From Salinibacter grassmerensis (GTDB lineage: Bacteria > Bacteroidota > Rhodothermia > Rhodothermales > Salinibacteraceae): a DNA stretch of 64,000 bases. Below are positions 1 through 10,614 of the stretch, in pieces. Position numbers and translations under genes: made by a program. The notes beneath the pieces were generated by a model. It was not told the DNA's origin. It ran no database searches and worked only from the letters and a program-made list of their open reading frames with translations. The stretch's first letter is position 1; each line of letters starts with the position of its first letter. The stretch spans positions 532,818-596,817 of the forward strand of contig NZ_CAMTTF010000001.1 in the NCBI RefSeq assembly GCF_947077765.1, in the 5' to 3' direction.

Positions 1-522
1 CGCGTCCAGCGGTTCCTGCGAACGGAGGTGCGAGAGGCGTATCGTGTGGTTGGGGTCCGGGGGGACGACTACCGGCGGACGCGAGCGGTGGAGCGGGCTG
101 GGCGGGGCTGGGTGGGGCCCCCCGATGCCACACGACGCGCCATGCGTCAGGCACAGGCGGACGCGAGGGGGGCGGCGCGGTGGTGGACATTTGCGGACCT
201 ACGCCGGGCGACGACGGAAACGGCTCACACCGACCTCATCGACGACCTAGTGGGGCTCGATCATCTCTTCATCGAGGGCGTCGCCATCGCGGACACGGAC
301 GACGCTTTTCGCCTCCTCCGCGTTGTCGATGCACTGTACCTCCACGAGGACGCCCCCACGCTCCACTTTGCCGCCGTGCGGCCGCCGGACGATTGGTTCG
401 ACCCCGACCGGCACGCCGGCCTTGCACGGGCCGTGGCCGAAAAGTTCGACCGCACCGTCTCACGCCTCCACGCCCTGTGTCAGATTCGCGCCGTCGGGCA
501 GGAAGAGGCAGAACGGCCCTGA
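1..522 (+). CDS. zapE: C-terminal part of a ZapE/AFG1-like P-loop ATPase (5' end outside window)
   Basis: The frame is already open at base 1 and ends at TGA 520-522, so this is the 3' end of a gene. The P-loop part would lie outside the window. What remains matches the C-terminal half of AFG1/ZapE ATPases: a DDYRR motif near the start (family: HDYR), then WWTFADLRRAT (family: F..LC), then LLRVVDALYLHED followed by a strand, like the family's RRFI.LVD..Y....KL..SA, and a final EKFDRTVSRLHAL like its FQRCLSRL. In proteobacteria ZapE acts at the division ring; AFG1 acts in mitochondrial protein quality control. Its role here is inferred. A GTG at base 28 lies inside the frame and is probably not the start. 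The gene runs convergently into trpB with an 18-base gap and no clear terminator. Confidence 0.6.
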   Translation, partial: RVQRFLRTEVREAYRVVGVRGDDYRRTRAVERAGRGWVGPPDATRRAMRQAQADARGAARWWTFADLRRATTETAHTDLIDDLVGLDHLFIEGVAIADTDDAFRLLRVVDALYLHEDAPTLHFAAVRPPDDWFDPDRHAGLARAVAEKFDRTVSRLHALCQIRAVGQEEAERP

Positions 523-540
523 TCCCAACGCGCCGACACG

Positions 541-1923
541 CTACTCCACGTTCGGCACCGCCGCCAGGCTCTGATCGATCTCCTCATCCGGGAGCTCGAA
601 GTCGGCCAGCTCACCGTTCCGGAAGTCCTCGTACGCGCTGAGGTCGAAGTGGCCGTGGCCGCAAAGGTTAAAGACGATTGTTCTCTCCTCACCGGCCTCC
701 TTGGCCTTGAGGGCCTCGTTGCGGGCGCCCCAGACGGCATGCCCGGCCTCCGGCGCGGGCAGGATGCCCTCGCACCGCACAAACTCCTCACAGCTCTCGA
801 ACATGGGAATCTGCGGCGTGCTCGTGGCCTCGATGACGCCGGCGTCCAGGAGCGCGCTAATCTGCGGGCTCATGCCGTGGTAGCGCAGGCCGCCGGAGTG
901 GATGGGGGGCGGCACGAAGTCGTGACCCAGCGTGTGCATCTTCATCATCGGCGTCATCTGGGCCGTGTCGCCGAAGTCGTACCCGAAGTGGCCCTTCGTG
1001 AGCGTGGGCGTGGCGGTCGGCTCCACGGCCACGATGCGCGGCAGCGGCGCGTCGCCGTCCACGTGTCGTTCGAGGAACGGGTAGAAGAACCCGGCAAAGT
1101 TGCTTCCGCCGCCGGTGCAGCCCACGAGCACGTCCGGCTGCCCCGCGCCGGCCTGCGCGAGTTGCTTCTCGACCTCCTGCCCGATCACGGTTTGGTGCAG
1201 CAGTACGTGGTTCAGCACGCTCCCGAGCGAGTACTTGGCCGTCTCGTCCTGTACGGCCCGCTCGACGGCCTCGCTGATGGCGATGCCGAGGCTGCCGCTT
1301 GTGTCCGGGTCGTCGGCCAGCACATCGCGTCCGGCCTGTGTCTTGTCGCTCGGGCTGGGCGTGACGGTCGCGCCCCACGTCTCCATCATGACGCGGCGGT
1401 AGGGCTTCTGCTCATAGCTGATGCGCACCATGTACACCTCGCAGTCGAGGTCGTACATCTGTGTGGCGAAGCTGAGGGCGCTGCCCCACTGCCCGGCGCC
1501 GGTTTCGGTGGTGAGGCGTGTGGTGCCCGCTTCGGCGTTGAAGTAGGCCTGGGGGACAGACGTATTGGGCTTGTGGCTGCCGGTGGGGCTCACGCCCTCG
1601 TACTTGTAGAAGATCTTGGCCGGCGTGCCCAGCTTCTCCTCCCAACGACGAGCCCGGTACATCGGCGTCGGGCGCCAGAGGCGGTACACGTCGCGCACCG
1701 GCTCAGGGATGGGAACGTGCCGCTCGGTGCCCATCTCCTGGTGCACGAGCGGCTCGGGAAAGATGTCCGCAAAGTCGGCCGGCCCGGCGGGCTCGTGCGT
1801 CTCGGGGTTGAGCACCGGGGCCATGTCGACATCAAGCGCCTCCAGGTCGGCGTTCAGGTTGTACCAGTGGGTGGGGAGCTCCGCTTCGGAGAGAAGGTAC
1901 TTGGTCTGCTTATCGTCGGGCAT
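541..1923 (-). CDS. trpB: TrpB2-type tryptophan synthase beta chain
   Basis: PLP-dependent beta subunit that joins indole and L-serine to give tryptophan, 460 aa. The protein has the long N-terminal extension and the [13 protein letters not shown] and GSHKPN motifs of the TrpB2 (trpB_rel) branch; the Schiff-base lysine is about residue 118. The phosphate-binding glycine run is GCTGGGSN. The ATG at 1923 gives the normal TrpB2 length; the frame stays open for another 768 bases upstream, but that part has low complexity and no homology I recognise. No trpA or other trp gene is nearby. This fits TrpB2 proteins, which often stand alone and may work as serine deaminases or indole-salvage enzymes. 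The exact reaction in vivo is inferred. Confidence 0.9.
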   Translation of the reverse strand: MPDDKQTKYLLSEAELPTHWYNLNADLEALDVDMAPVLNPETHEPAGPADFADIFPEPLVHQEMGTERHVPIPEPVRDVYRLWRPTPMYRARRWEEKLGTPAKIFYKYEGVSPTGSHKPNTSVPQAYFNAEAGTTRLTTETGAGQWGSALSFATQMYDLDCEVYMVRISYEQKPYRRVMMETWGATVTPSPSDKTQAGRDVLADDPDTSGSLGIAISEAVERAVQDETAKYSLGSVLNHVLLHQTVIGQEVEKQLAQAGAGQPDVLVGCTGGGSNFAGFFYPFLERHVDGDAPLPRIVAVEPTATPTLTKGHFGYDFGDTAQMTPMMKMHTLGHDFVPPPIHSGGLRYHGMSPQISALLDAGVIEATSTPQIPMFESCEEFVRCEGILPAPEAGHAVWGARNEALKAKEAGEERTIVFNLCGHGHFDLSAYEDFRNGELADFELPDEEIDQSLAAVPNVE

Positions 1924-2454
1924 CGGATAAGAAGATCGAATAAGGGGCTGGAAGCGGTTCGCAAAATGGTTCTCCAGGCCCGGACGGTCAACAGGGCGGT
2001 GCCCACAGATTGGAAGATGACGTAAGGGACGACGCCGGACGAGGCGCAGACGCCCGCCCTCTCGCACGACCGCCTCGAGGACACCGACGGGGCGCTCTGC
2101 TGCCTGTCGGAGCTTTCTATCTCTTCGTTCGCTGGCTCTGTCGTTCGCCGGCGGGCGCGTGACAGGGCCGGAACGGGACTCGACTGTGCGAAGCGGAAGG
2201 CCGAAGGACTTGTGGAGCAGGTGCAGCGGGGCGCCCGCACGTCTAGAGACATCCCGGCGGGCGTGGAGATGGACCCGCCGCCTACGAAGTCTACGGCAAT
2301 TTGGCCGTGAAGCCTCGCCCGGGCACCCTGTACGACGAACGTCTGTCCAATGCGTGGGTACTACACATCTATCTTTCAAACCCATTTTGTGCGGGAGCAC
2401 CTTTACGATTCGGCGCAGTGCCCCGCAGGTCCATCCCAACCGTTGCCCCCTGCC
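1924..2454. other. Intergenic region between divergent trpB and typA
   Basis: These 531 bases separate two divergently transcribed genes and must hold both promoters. I see no convincing ORF, RNA gene, strong hairpin or clean promoter. Long open frames cross it in both directions, as is usual for GC-rich DNA. Confidence 0.5.
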
Positions 2455-4281
2455 ATGAAGCAGAATGACCTTCGCGACATCGCCATTGTTGCCCACGTTG
2501 ACCACGGCAAGACCACGCTCGTGGACTCGATGCTGTGGCAGAGCGGCACCTTTCGAGACAACGAGGAGGTGCAGGACCGCGTGATGGACACGATGGACCT
2601 GGAGCGGGAAAAGGGCATCACCATCATGGCCAACAACACGGCCGTCCGCTACGAGGGCACGAAGATCAACATCGTCGATACGCCGGGCCACGCCGACTTT
2701 GGGGGCGAGGTGGAGCGCACGCTCCGCATGGTCGACGGCATCATGCTTCTGGTGGACGCGGCGGAGGGGCCGCTCCCGCAGACCCGCTTCGTGGTGCAGA
2801 AGGCGCTGGAGTTAGACCTCCCGCCCATCGTTGTCCTCAACAAGATTGACCGCAAGGACGCCCGGCCCGAGGAATCGCTCGATGAGATCTACGACCTCTT
2901 TATTGACCTCGGGGCGGACATGGAGCAGCTGGAGTTTCCGGTGCTTTACACCGTCGCCACGGAGGGGCGCTGTACAACAGATCTCGAGAACGAGGAGTGG
3001 ACGACCCTCCGCCCCCTCTTCGAGACCATGATCGACGAGATCCCGCCGCCCACCGGCGACCCCGACGGCACGCTCCAGGTGCTCGTCACCAGCGTGCAGC
3101 GCGATGACTACCTAGGCCCGGTGGCCATCGGGCGCGTGGAGCAGGGCGTCCTACAGGACCGGCAGAACGTGACCCTCTGCCATCGCGATGGCAGCACAGA
3201 GCGGGCAGAGGTGAAGGCGCTCTTCAAATATGAAGGGCTTCAGCGCGAGGAGACCGACTCGGCAGGGCCCGGCCAGATTGTTGCCATTGCCGGGGTTGAG
3301 GGCATCGGGCTGGGCGAAAGCATTTCGCACGCGGAGCACCCCGAGCCGATGACGCCCCTCGACGTGGATCCGCCAACCATGTCGATGGAGTTTCGGATCA
3401 ACGACGGGCCCTTCAGCGGCCAGGAGGGCGAGTTCGTGACCTCGCGCCAGCTCCAAGACCGCCTCTTCGACGAGGCCCGCAACAACCTGGCCATCCGGGT
3501 GGAGGAGACTGACTCGGCCAACGTCATGCGCGTGTACGGGCGCGGTGAGCTACAGATGGCCATCCTCATCGAGCAGATGCGGCGCGAGGGCTACGAGTTT
3601 TGCGTGGGGATGCCGCAGGTGATTACGAAGGAGGTAGACGGCGAGGTGACCGAGCCCTACGAGACCGCCGAGATCGACATTCCGGAGGAGTATATGGGCG
3701 TGGTGATGGAGCGCCTTGGGGAGCGCAAGGGGCAGATGGAGCACATGGTGCACCAGGACAGCGGGCGCGTGCGGCTCACGTTCCGGGTGCCGAGCCGTGG
3801 CCTCATTGGCTACCGGTCCAAGTTCCTCACGGACACGAAGGGGACGGGACTCCTCACGCACCGCTTCGAGGAGTTTGGGGCGTGGGCGGGCGAGATTCCG
3901 CACCGCACCTCCGGTGCCCTCGTGGCCGACCGGGAGGGCGAAACCACGCCCTACGGCCTTATGGAGCTTCAAGACCGGGGCGACTTCTTCGTAGCGCCCG
4001 GCGACGCCGTCTACAAGGGCATGATCGTGGGGGAGAACAACAAGCCCCAGGACCTCGACCTCAACGTGACGAAGGAGAAGCAGCTTACCAACATGCGCGC
4101 CGCGGCAGGGAATGAGTTGGAGCACGTCCCGCCCCCCCGCGAAATGTCGCTGGAAGACGCGATCGAGTTCATCCGCGAGGACGAGCTCGTGGAGGTCACG
4201 CCCGAAGCCTACCGGCTGCGCAAGCGCCACCGCAAGCCGAAGGCCCGCCGCCGCGCACAGGAGGAGCGCGCCGCGGGATAG
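2455..4281 (+). CDS. typA: Ribosome-associated translational GTPase TypA/BipA
   Basis: EF-G-like GTPase that binds the 70S ribosome and helps ribosome assembly and stress adaptation, 608 aa. G1 is AHVDHGKTT at about residues 13-21, G3 is [14 protein letters not shown] and G4 is NKID. The C-terminal half has the family block [17 protein letters not shown] and ends in a basic tail ([12 protein letters not shown]) that may contact rRNA. The ATG at 2455 directly precedes [17 protein letters not shown], the usual TypA N-terminus; an in-frame ATG 105 bases upstream would add an unconserved leader. It is divergent from trpB and convergent with the AP2-domain gene. Confidence 0.96.
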   Translation: MKQNDLRDIAIVAHVDHGKTTLVDSMLWQSGTFRDNEEVQDRVMDTMDLEREKGITIMANNTAVRYEGTKINIVDTPGHADFGGEVERTLRMVDGIMLLVDAAEGPLPQTRFVVQKALELDLPPIVVLNKIDRKDARPEESLDEIYDLFIDLGADMEQLEFPVLYTVATEGRCTTDLENEEWTTLRPLFETMIDEIPPPTGDPDGTLQVLVTSVQRDDYLGPVAIGRVEQGVLQDRQNVTLCHRDGSTERAEVKALFKYEGLQREETDSAGPGQIVAIAGVEGIGLGESISHAEHPEPMTPLDVDPPTMSMEFRINDGPFSGQEGEFVTSRQLQDRLFDEARNNLAIRVEETDSANVMRVYGRGELQMAILIEQMRREGYEFCVGMPQVITKEVDGEVTEPYETAEIDIPEEYMGVVMERLGERKGQMEHMVHQDSGRVRLTFRVPSRGLIGYRSKFLTDTKGTGLLTHRFEEFGAWAGEIPHRTSGALVADREGETTPYGLMELQDRGDFFVAPGDAVYKGMIVGENNKPQDLDLNVTKEKQLTNMRAAAGNELEHVPPPREMSLEDAIEFIREDELVEVTPEAYRLRKRHRKPKARRRAQEERAAG

Positions 4282-4329
4282 GTCGGAGTGTAGTGGGGAC
4301 GGAGGTCGGCCCCCGCCCCGCACGCCACG

Positions 4330-4905
4330 CTACGCGGTGGCCTCCATGACTTCCTCGTCCTCCTCCGGCAACCCCTCGCCGTCCGGGCCGTCCTCGTACT
4401 GCTCTCGGATGTTCGGGAAGGCCGTCTGAAACATGTCGTTCACCTCTTCGGCCTCGCCGTCGTGCTCCGCACGGGCCTCGTGCAGACGAGCACAAGCCTT
4501 CCATACCGCGCGACGCAGGTTCCACTTGCGGACGGAGTAGGCCGCACTGCGGCGCGTATCGTCGTCTTCGAGCCAGCTGAGCTGCACGTACGGCTTGGGC
4601 GTGCCGCTGCCATCGTCTTTCCAGCAGAAGTTGAGGCCAATCACGCCGGTCGTCGAGCGGGCCTCCGCCGAGCGCTGGACCGGGTCCATCGGCTCGGGCA
4701 GTTCATCGAGCAGTTCGTCCCGGTACTCGACGGCCTTCTCGAGGGCCTCCTCGCGGCCGCCGTGTCGCTTGTCGGAGAAGTACTTTGTGTATTGCTCTTT
4801 CTGACGCTTAATGCGCACCTGCCAGCCGTGGGTGGGATGCCGGTCGGGGTTCTCTTCGGTGGGCTCGATGTCGATGCGAAAAACGTTCTTCGGCTTATCG
4901 GTCAT
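4330..4905 (-). CDS. Stand-alone AP2/ERF-like DNA-binding protein
   Basis: 191 aa. Residues about 26-68 (GWQVRIKRQKEQYTKYFSDK, then HGGREEALEKAVEYRDELL) match the AP2 fold: three beta strands and an amphipathic helix with the bacterial Gg.eEAl..A...RDel pattern. A second, weaker copy starts near residue 88 (TTGVIGLNFCWKDD) and ends in a helix, WNLRRAVWKACARLHEAR. The C-terminal tail is very acidic. Bacterial AP2 domains occur mostly in phage homing endonucleases; no HNH nuclease is attached here. A DNA-binding or regulatory role is inferred, with no clear target. The gene has a leader of about 430 bases containing a perfect 9-bp hairpin. Confidence 0.75.
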   Translation of the reverse strand: MTDKPKNVFRIDIEPTEENPDRHPTHGWQVRIKRQKEQYTKYFSDKRHGGREEALEKAVEYRDELLDELPEPMDPVQRSAEARSTTGVIGLNFCWKDDGSGTPKPYVQLSWLEDDDTRRSAAYSVRKWNLRRAVWKACARLHEARAEHDGEAEEVNDMFQTAFPNIREQYEDGPDGEGLPEEDEEVMEATA

Positions 4906-5336
4906 GGGTGATAGAAGTCAGGGCGATCATCTTGTGGTGGTGGGATGGGCCTAGACCGGGCCCGAGATCGCCGCAGTGCGGACGAAGAAAGAGACTCCGA
5001 CGCCGAAAGCCATCACTTAGAGAAAGGACTCCCTGCCGGGGTGAAACCCGAGAGAAGGGGCGACGGGAATCCAGATAGCAAAAGGCCATAGAAGCGAGCA
5101 TTCGCCGGGCCGGGAGAGAGGCTCAGTGCCCAAGTGAAGAGAGGCACTGAGATGGGGTCCGCAGGGCGGACTCTTGAAACGAAGGTCCCCGGGTGGCGTC
5201 GAAGGCGGTTCCGTCTGATGCGGGCATTGCGGCATTCAAATATGCAAAACAGCATCGGAGAAGTGCAACCGATACCGTCGCTGCGGTCTGCAGGTGGATC
5301 TGCCCTGCTTCAGAGCGGAGAAACGAAGAGCGGGGG
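4906..5336. other. Intergenic region with a perfect 9-bp inverted repeat
   Basis: 431 bases between the J-protein gene and the AP2 gene, both on the minus strand. No coding region is credible. The clearest element is CTCAGTGCC at 5122-5130 paired with GGCACTGAG at 5143-5151, with a 12-base loop. No T-run follows on either strand, so it does not look like an intrinsic terminator. It could be a leader hairpin of the AP2 transcript or a protein-binding dyad. Confidence 0.45.
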
Positions 5337-6293
5337 TCACATCAAATCTGCGTCCTCGGCCGCCTCGCGGAGGGCAGCGCGCTGCTTTCGAGAAAGGTTT
5401 TCGGGAATGTCCACGTCGATCTCAACGTACAGGTCGCCGGCTCCGTCGTCGGTCTTCACGCCCTGACCCTTCAGGCGCAGTTTCTCGCCCGGCTGCGTGC
5501 CGGCGGGCACGGAGAGCTTGAGGCTTTGTCCGTAGGGGGTGGGAACGCGAATCTCCGTCCCGAAGACGGCCTCGAACATATCGATGGTCTCGGTCCGGTG
5601 AACGTCGTCGCCCCTGCGGTCGAAGTGAGGGTGGTCTCCCACCTCGAACGTCACGTACAGGTCGCCACGCTGTCCCGTAGGACCGGGCCGGCCCCGCCCC
5701 TTCAGGCGAATCTTGAAACCGTCCCGTACCCCCTTCGGGATCTTGAGGCGGATGGACTCGCCGGAGGGAAGCTCTACCTGCTTTCGGCCGCCCTCCAGGG
5801 CTTCGCGGAAGGAAAGTCGGAGGGTCGTCTCGATGTCCTGCCCGCCCTGGCGCCCCCGCTGCCGTTGCTGTCGCTGCTGCTGACGGCCGCCCTCGAAGGG
5901 ATTTTGGCGCTGGGTGCGGGCGCCCCCGCCAAAGAAATTCTCGAAAATGTCGCCGAGGCCTCCGCCCCCGCGGCCGCCAAAGGCCTCGTCGAAGCCCCCC
6001 TGTTCGAACCGAACCTCGGGCCCGCCGCCGGCAGATCGGCCCCATGCCCCGCGGCCCCCTCCGCCCCCGCCGCGGAAGCGGCGCTGGGCGTCGTATTGCT
6101 CGCGCTTCTCCTCGTCCGAGAGGACGGAGTACGCCTTCTGGATTTCCTTGAACTTCTCTTCGGCATTCGGGTCATCCGGATTGCGGTCCGGATGGTGCTT
6201 GCGCGCGAGTGTGCGGTACGTTTTCTTGATCTCCTCCTGGCTTGCGTCTTCATCGACGCCGAGCACGTCGTAGAGATCTTCGGTCTGCGGCAT
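5337..6293 (-). CDS. cbpA: CbpA-type J-domain co-chaperone
   Basis: Hsp40 partner of DnaK, 318 aa. The J domain fills residues 5-70 with HPD at 34-36. A Gly/Phe/Arg-rich linker follows at about 80-165 ([11 protein letters not shown], then [17 protein letters not shown]). The C-terminal substrate-binding part contains [18 protein letters not shown] and a later [19 protein letters not shown]. The CxxCxGxG zinc repeats of true DnaJ are missing, which makes it a type II (CbpA/DjlA-like) protein. The ATG at 6293 begins [13 protein letters not shown], the expected start of the J domain. It is divergent from the biotin carboxylase gene, with 125 bases between the starts. Confidence 0.92.
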   Translation of the reverse strand: MPQTEDLYDVLGVDEDASQEEIKKTYRTLARKHHPDRNPDDPNAEEKFKEIQKAYSVLSDEEKREQYDAQRRFRGGGGGGRGAWGRSAGGGPEVRFEQGGFDEAFGGRGGGGLGDIFENFFGGGARTQRQNPFEGGRQQQRQQRQRGRQGGQDIETTLRLSFREALEGGRKQVELPSGESIRLKIPKGVRDGFKIRLKGRGRPGPTGQRGDLYVTFEVGDHPHFDRRGDDVHRTETIDMFEAVFGTEIRVPTPYGQSLKLSVPAGTQPGEKLRLKGQGVKTDDGAGDLYVEIDVDIPENLSRKQRAALREAAEDADLM

Positions 6294-6418
6294 AACGGCG
6301 GTTGGGGCGCTGTGAAACCAGTCGGCGAGCCGGGGCCTGCACCTAAGAACAGGTGGAGAGGCTCCGGTGGGCGGAATCCTCATAACAGAATTCATGCCAT
6401 TACGTTCAGCAAGACGAA

Positions 6419-7942
6419 ATGACGGATCCGACCGTGACATCCCGTCCCTTCAATAAAGTCCTAGTCGCCAACCGCGGCGAGATTGCCGTTCGGGTCCTGC
6501 GCACCTGTCACGAGCAGGGCCTCGACACGGTCGCCGTCTACAGCACGCCGGACCGTTCCGCGCCCCACGTGCGGCGGGCGGATGAGGCGTATTACATTGG
6601 CCCGGCGGAGGCCGCAGAGTCGTACCTCGATCAGGACGCGATCCTGGCGGTGGCGCGCCGCAGCGGGGCCGATGCCATCCATCCCGGCTACGGGTTCCTC
6701 TCCGAAAACGCGGACTTCGCGGAGGCCTGCGCCGATGCCGGCGTCCACTTTGTGGGGCCACCGGCGGCGGCGATCCGCGCGATGGGGGACAAGACGGCCG
6801 CCCGTCAGCTCATGAAGGACGCCGGCGTGCCGATGGCGCCCGGGACCACCGACGCTGTGGCGAGCACAGAAGAAGGGGAAGAGATTGCCGAAGACATTGG
6901 CTATCCGGTGCTCATCAAGGCCGCGGCGGGGGGCGGCGGCAAAGGCATGCGCATCGTTCATGAGCCGGAGAACTTTGCGGGGGCCATGGACCGGGCGCAG
7001 GGGGAGGCCGAGTCCTCGTTTGGCGATGGGCGCGTCTTCGTCGAGAAGTACATTGAGGGGCCCCGCCACATCGAGTTTCAGATCCTGGCCGACCACCACG
7101 GAAATACGGTCCATCTCTTCGAGCGGGAGTGCTCCATCCAGCGCCGCCACCAGAAGGTGATCGAGGAGGCGCCCTCATCGGTGCTCACCCCGGAGGTGCG
7201 CCGCGAGATGGGTGAGGCCGCCGTGGCCGCGGCCGAGTCGTGCGGCTACCGGAACGCCGGGACGGTGGAGTTTCTGGTGGACACGGACCTGAACTACTAC
7301 TTTATGGAGATGAACACGCGCCTCCAGGTGGAGCATCCGGTGACGGAGTGGGTGACGGGCGTCGATCTAGTGGCCGAGCAACTGCGCGTGGCGCAGGGCG
7401 AGGAACTGGGCTACACCACCGACGACCTGTCGATCAACGGGCACGCCATGGAGAGCCGCGTCTACGCGGAGGACCCGGCCTCGAACTTCCTGCCCGATCC
7501 CGGCCCGCTCAAGCGCCACTCCGCGCCCTCGGGCTTCGGGGTACGGGTCGACGCCGGGGTGGAGGAGGGCGGCGAGGTGCTCATCCATTACGACCCGATG
7601 ATCTCGAAGCTCACCACCTGGGGCCGTGACCGCACCGCGGCCATCGACCGCATGATCCGCGCGCTCGACGAGTACGAAGTGGCGAGCATGGCCACCACCA
7701 TCCCCTTCTGCCGCTTCGCGATGGAGCACGAAGGGTTCCGGAACGGCGAGTTTACCACCCACTTCGTGGACGAAGAGTTCGATCCGTCGGCCCTCGAACT
7801 CGAAGACCCGGGGCGCGACGAGCTGGCGGCCCTGGCGGCGACGCTCTACTACCGTCAGGCGCAGGAGGAGGAAGCGCCTACGATCGCGTCGGGTGACGGG
7901 TCGGTCGGTTCGAGCCCGTGGCGACGCCGGCGGCGTCGCTGA
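6419..7942 (+). CDS. accC: Biotin carboxylase subunit of acetyl-/propionyl-CoA carboxylase
   Basis: ATP-grasp enzyme that carboxylates protein-bound biotin with bicarbonate and ATP, 507 aa. It shows the N-terminal [15 protein letters not shown], the glycine loop [30 protein letters not shown], the catalytic [14 protein letters not shown] and the C-terminal [13 protein letters not shown]. The chain ends after the biotin carboxylase C-terminal domain: no MKM biotinyl motif is present, so the carrier must be a separate protein, and none is in the window. The tail is odd: an acidic linker and then [10 protein letters not shown]. It could serve ACC or propionyl-CoA carboxylase. It converges on a kinase gene with only 14 bases between the stop codons. 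Confidence 0.92.
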   Translation: MTDPTVTSRPFNKVLVANRGEIAVRVLRTCHEQGLDTVAVYSTPDRSAPHVRRADEAYYIGPAEAAESYLDQDAILAVARRSGADAIHPGYGFLSENADFAEACADAGVHFVGPPAAAIRAMGDKTAARQLMKDAGVPMAPGTTDAVASTEEGEEIAEDIGYPVLIKAAAGGGGKGMRIVHEPENFAGAMDRAQGEAESSFGDGRVFVEKYIEGPRHIEFQILADHHGNTVHLFERECSIQRRHQKVIEEAPSSVLTPEVRREMGEAAVAAAESCGYRNAGTVEFLVDTDLNYYFMEMNTRLQVEHPVTEWVTGVDLVAEQLRVAQGEELGYTTDDLSINGHAMESRVYAEDPASNFLPDPGPLKRHSAPSGFGVRVDAGVEEGGEVLIHYDPMISKLTTWGRDRTAAIDRMIRALDEYEVASMATTIPFCRFAMEHEGFRNGEFTTHFVDEEFDPSALELEDPGRDELAALAATLYYRQAQEEEAPTIASGDGSVGSSPWRRRRRR

Positions 7943-7956
7943 CGCTGGAGACGAAT

Positions 7957-10614
7957 TTACTCAGCCAAGGACAGTTTTTGCGACGAAGGGTGCGGAGACG
8001 CGCTCGGCCGTGGGAGCCGGACGATGAACCGGCTCCCCATCCCTTTCTCCGTCTTTACCTCGATCGAGCCGTCCATCTGCTCGACAGCTTTCTTGGTGAC
8101 GGCCAATCCAATGCCGGTGCCCTCGTACTGTCGAGCAAAGCCTTCCGAGGCCTGGCGGAATGGTTCGAACAGCTTCTCGGCAACCTCGGGCTCCATCCCG
8201 ATGCCGGTGTCCTCGACCTCCAGTACTGCGTGTCCCGCGCCGCGGCGAACCCGAACCCAGACCTTCCCGTCGTCGCCGGTGTACTTGATTGCATTGGAAA
8301 GGAGGTTGCGTACGACGATCTCCACCCCTCCGCGGTCTGCCTCGGACCAGACGGGCGCCCCCTCGGCGTGCACCTGGAGGCCGACGTGTTCCTCTGAGGC
8401 ACGCGACCGAAGCTCATCGGCGACTTCCTTCGTCTTTTCGGACAGGTCAATCTCCGTTGAAGAGAAGCCCATCTGGCCGGCCTCCAATCGGGACAGGTTG
8501 AGGATGCCCTCCAGGGTCTTCATCAGCCGCTGTCCTCCCGTCTCGATAAGATGAGCATGCTTCGCCAGAGAACAGGAGTCGGGGAGATTTAGCGCACTGG
8601 CCTTTGCCTCGATGGCCTCGGCGAAACCGATGATGGTGGTGAGGGGCGTCCGGACCTCGTGGCTCATGTTTGCGAGCAACGCCGACTTCATTTGGTTGGC
8701 CTTCTCGGCTTCGGCCTGGGCAGTCTCTGCCGCCTCCTTCGCGGCCCGGAGGCGCTCCTCCGACTGGACACGGCTGGTGATGTCGAGGCCGCAGCCGACA
8801 ACACTTCGAACGTCCCCCTCGGCGCCTCTCACGGGTTTGTAGAAGCGCACGTAATGCTGTGGACCGTCGTCCGCCTCCACCGTCTCTTCGATGCGGACCG
8901 TCCTCCGTTCACGGACCGCCGTCCGGATGGCCTCGTCGCGGCGACGGCCGAGTTCAGGGGCCAAGTCGTAGTGGTCACAATACTGATCGTAGGTCTTTCC
9001 CCGAACCCAGTCTCGCCGTTCGGGGTCGCTAATGCCTTCCGGGTTGATGTATCTGCACTGGGCGTCCGTGTCGAAGATTCCCAACTTGATCGGGAGTTGG
9101 TCGAGAACCTCTCGGTAGAAGTTCTTCGTCTCCTGGAGGCGCGTCCCGACCTTCTTGCGGTGGAGGGCATTGGTAACCGCGTCGCTGAACACCCGAAGGA
9201 CCGTGATGGTCTCCGGGTCCCACTCGTCCCCGGACGTCACCGCGTCGAAGCCCACGAAGCCGATTAAGCGCTGGTCCTGCGTCATGGGCAGGGCGACGAG
9301 GGACTGGACGTCCTGCGCCTCCAGGGTCTCCTGCACCGCGGCCGCCTCCTTCGGCAGGTTGGCGACCGACGGGACAATGACTGGTTCCCCCCCGCACATC
9401 TGTTCGGTCCACCACGGAAGCTCCGAACAGGGAGTCTTCTGCAGGCTCTCCTTCTCCGACCGGACGCCCCGTGCACACCACTCGTGGGTGTTGGTGGTTG
9501 TGACTTCACTCAGGGGGGCGTTCTCCGGGTCGCCGTCGTATAGAAATACATAACTCCGGTCCGCCTCGACGAAGGATCCGATTTTCCCCAGTGCGTTCTC
9601 GATGCTCTCGTCGAGGTTCTCCAGGGGCGTGTCGATGAACCCAGTGGAGATTTCGACAATCAGGCGCTCGAGTTCGGCCCGTCTCTGGAGTTGGTTCTGG
9701 GCCGTCCGTTGGTCCGTGATGTCGTGAACAATGGTCAGCGCCGCGTCTTCTCCGTGGCGCTGCACCGGTACGGACTGGGACTGGACAATGCGCTCCTTCC
9801 CGTCGAGCCCCGAGGTGCGATGCTCAAAGGGCTCCGACGAGGTGAAGCCGTCGATTGCGTCGAGCGATTGGGGGGACTCCTCTTCTTCCTCCGCCACGAG
9901 GGCGGACACCGAGTAGTCCTGGAGGGCGTCTGTCGTCGATGCGCCAAATAGATCCGCGGCCCGCGCATTGGCGTACTCGACCTCGCGGTCCTTTGAGATG
10001 ACGACCGCCTCCTGAAGGTTGTCGAGAAGGCTTTGCCACTGCTCATTCTTCTCGTGGAGCCGGCCACGCATCGAAAGGTGTGCGATGGCCGCGACCCCCT
10101 CCATGAGCATGATCGTCACGATGCCGATTCCCAACGTGAGGGCCTCGGCGGGCGGAATTGGGCCCAGTGCGAGGCTTCCGATGCTTACCACTGCCCCGAT
10201 GCTCAGAAAGCGGAGGATCGGACCGGCGGACTTTGCACCGATGGCCGCAACCATTGGGAGAATGGCGCACACGACCAGCAGCCCGGTGTCCCGTGCCCCC
10301 CCGAGTCCGTTCTGGACGACCTGCAGGGCGTACCAGCCCATCAGAAGATACAGGACCCCCTTTATCCAGGTCGAATGGGTGTGCCGAACGAACCGCCACG
10401 TGAAGGAGCCGACGACCAGTCCCACAAGCCCGCCGGCAATCACGAATCGTCCCCAGTAGAGCGCCGTGGCCTCAGGATGGATTTGGGTCGAAAGAAGCCC
10501 GGTCAAGAACACCAGCACGGCGCCCAAGAGGCAAAAGACGCGTTGCGTCTGCACCACGGCCTTCTCCCGTGAGGAGAGCGCGTCGTCGTCCGGGCGGAGC
10601 AGAGAGAATGGCAT
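7957..10614 (-). CDS. Membrane sensor histidine kinase with PAS-GAF-PAS sensor region
   Basis: 885 aa from the ATG at 10614; a TTG 45 bases upstream is also possible. Six hydrophobic segments lie at about 25-180, suggesting an integral-membrane N-terminal sensor. Then come a PAS domain (about 195-310), a GAF domain (about 320-480), a second PAS (about 495-615), HisKA with His652 in NMSHEVRTPL, and a HATPase_c domain with NLLSNAIKYT (N box), DTGIGM and GTGIGLA. There is no receiver domain and no response regulator beside it, so it is an orphan kinase. The last 250 residues resemble the neighbouring 2114-aa kinase, including the end GSRFIVRLPRP, which points to duplication of the kinase core. 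Ligand and output are unknown. Confidence 0.9.
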   Translation of the reverse strand: MPFSLLRPDDDALSSREKAVVQTQRVFCLLGAVLVFLTGLLSTQIHPEATALYWGRFVIAGGLVGLVVGSFTWRFVRHTHSTWIKGVLYLLMGWYALQVVQNGLGGARDTGLLVVCAILPMVAAIGAKSAGPILRFLSIGAVVSIGSLALGPIPPAEALTLGIGIVTIMLMEGVAAIAHLSMRGRLHEKNEQWQSLLDNLQEAVVISKDREVEYANARAADLFGASTTDALQDYSVSALVAEEEEESPQSLDAIDGFTSSEPFEHRTSGLDGKERIVQSQSVPVQRHGEDAALTIVHDITDQRTAQNQLQRRAELERLIVEISTGFIDTPLENLDESIENALGKIGSFVEADRSYVFLYDGDPENAPLSEVTTTNTHEWCARGVRSEKESLQKTPCSELPWWTEQMCGGEPVIVPSVANLPKEAAAVQETLEAQDVQSLVALPMTQDQRLIGFVGFDAVTSGDEWDPETITVLRVFSDAVTNALHRKKVGTRLQETKNFYREVLDQLPIKLGIFDTDAQCRYINPEGISDPERRDWVRGKTYDQYCDHYDLAPELGRRRDEAIRTAVRERRTVRIEETVEADDGPQHYVRFYKPVRGAEGDVRSVVGCGLDITSRVQSEERLRAAKEAAETAQAEAEKANQMKSALLANMSHEVRTPLTTIIGFAEAIEAKASALNLPDSCSLAKHAHLIETGGQRLMKTLEGILNLSRLEAGQMGFSSTEIDLSEKTKEVADELRSRASEEHVGLQVHAEGAPVWSEADRGGVEIVVRNLLSNAIKYTGDDGKVWVRVRRGAGHAVLEVEDTGIGMEPEVAEKLFEPFRQASEGFARQYEGTGIGLAVTKKAVEQMDGSIEVKTEKGMGSRFIVRLPRPSASPHPSSQKLSLAE

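Noticed and set aside
649-2025. Open frame on the plus strand opposite trpB
   Set aside because: It is a shadow of the TrpB2 gene; the translation is repetitive in Val, Gly, Arg and His and has no family motif.
5193-6422. Plus-strand open frame opposite the J-protein gene
   Set aside because: The minus-strand protein has a complete J domain; the antisense frame is explained by its base composition.
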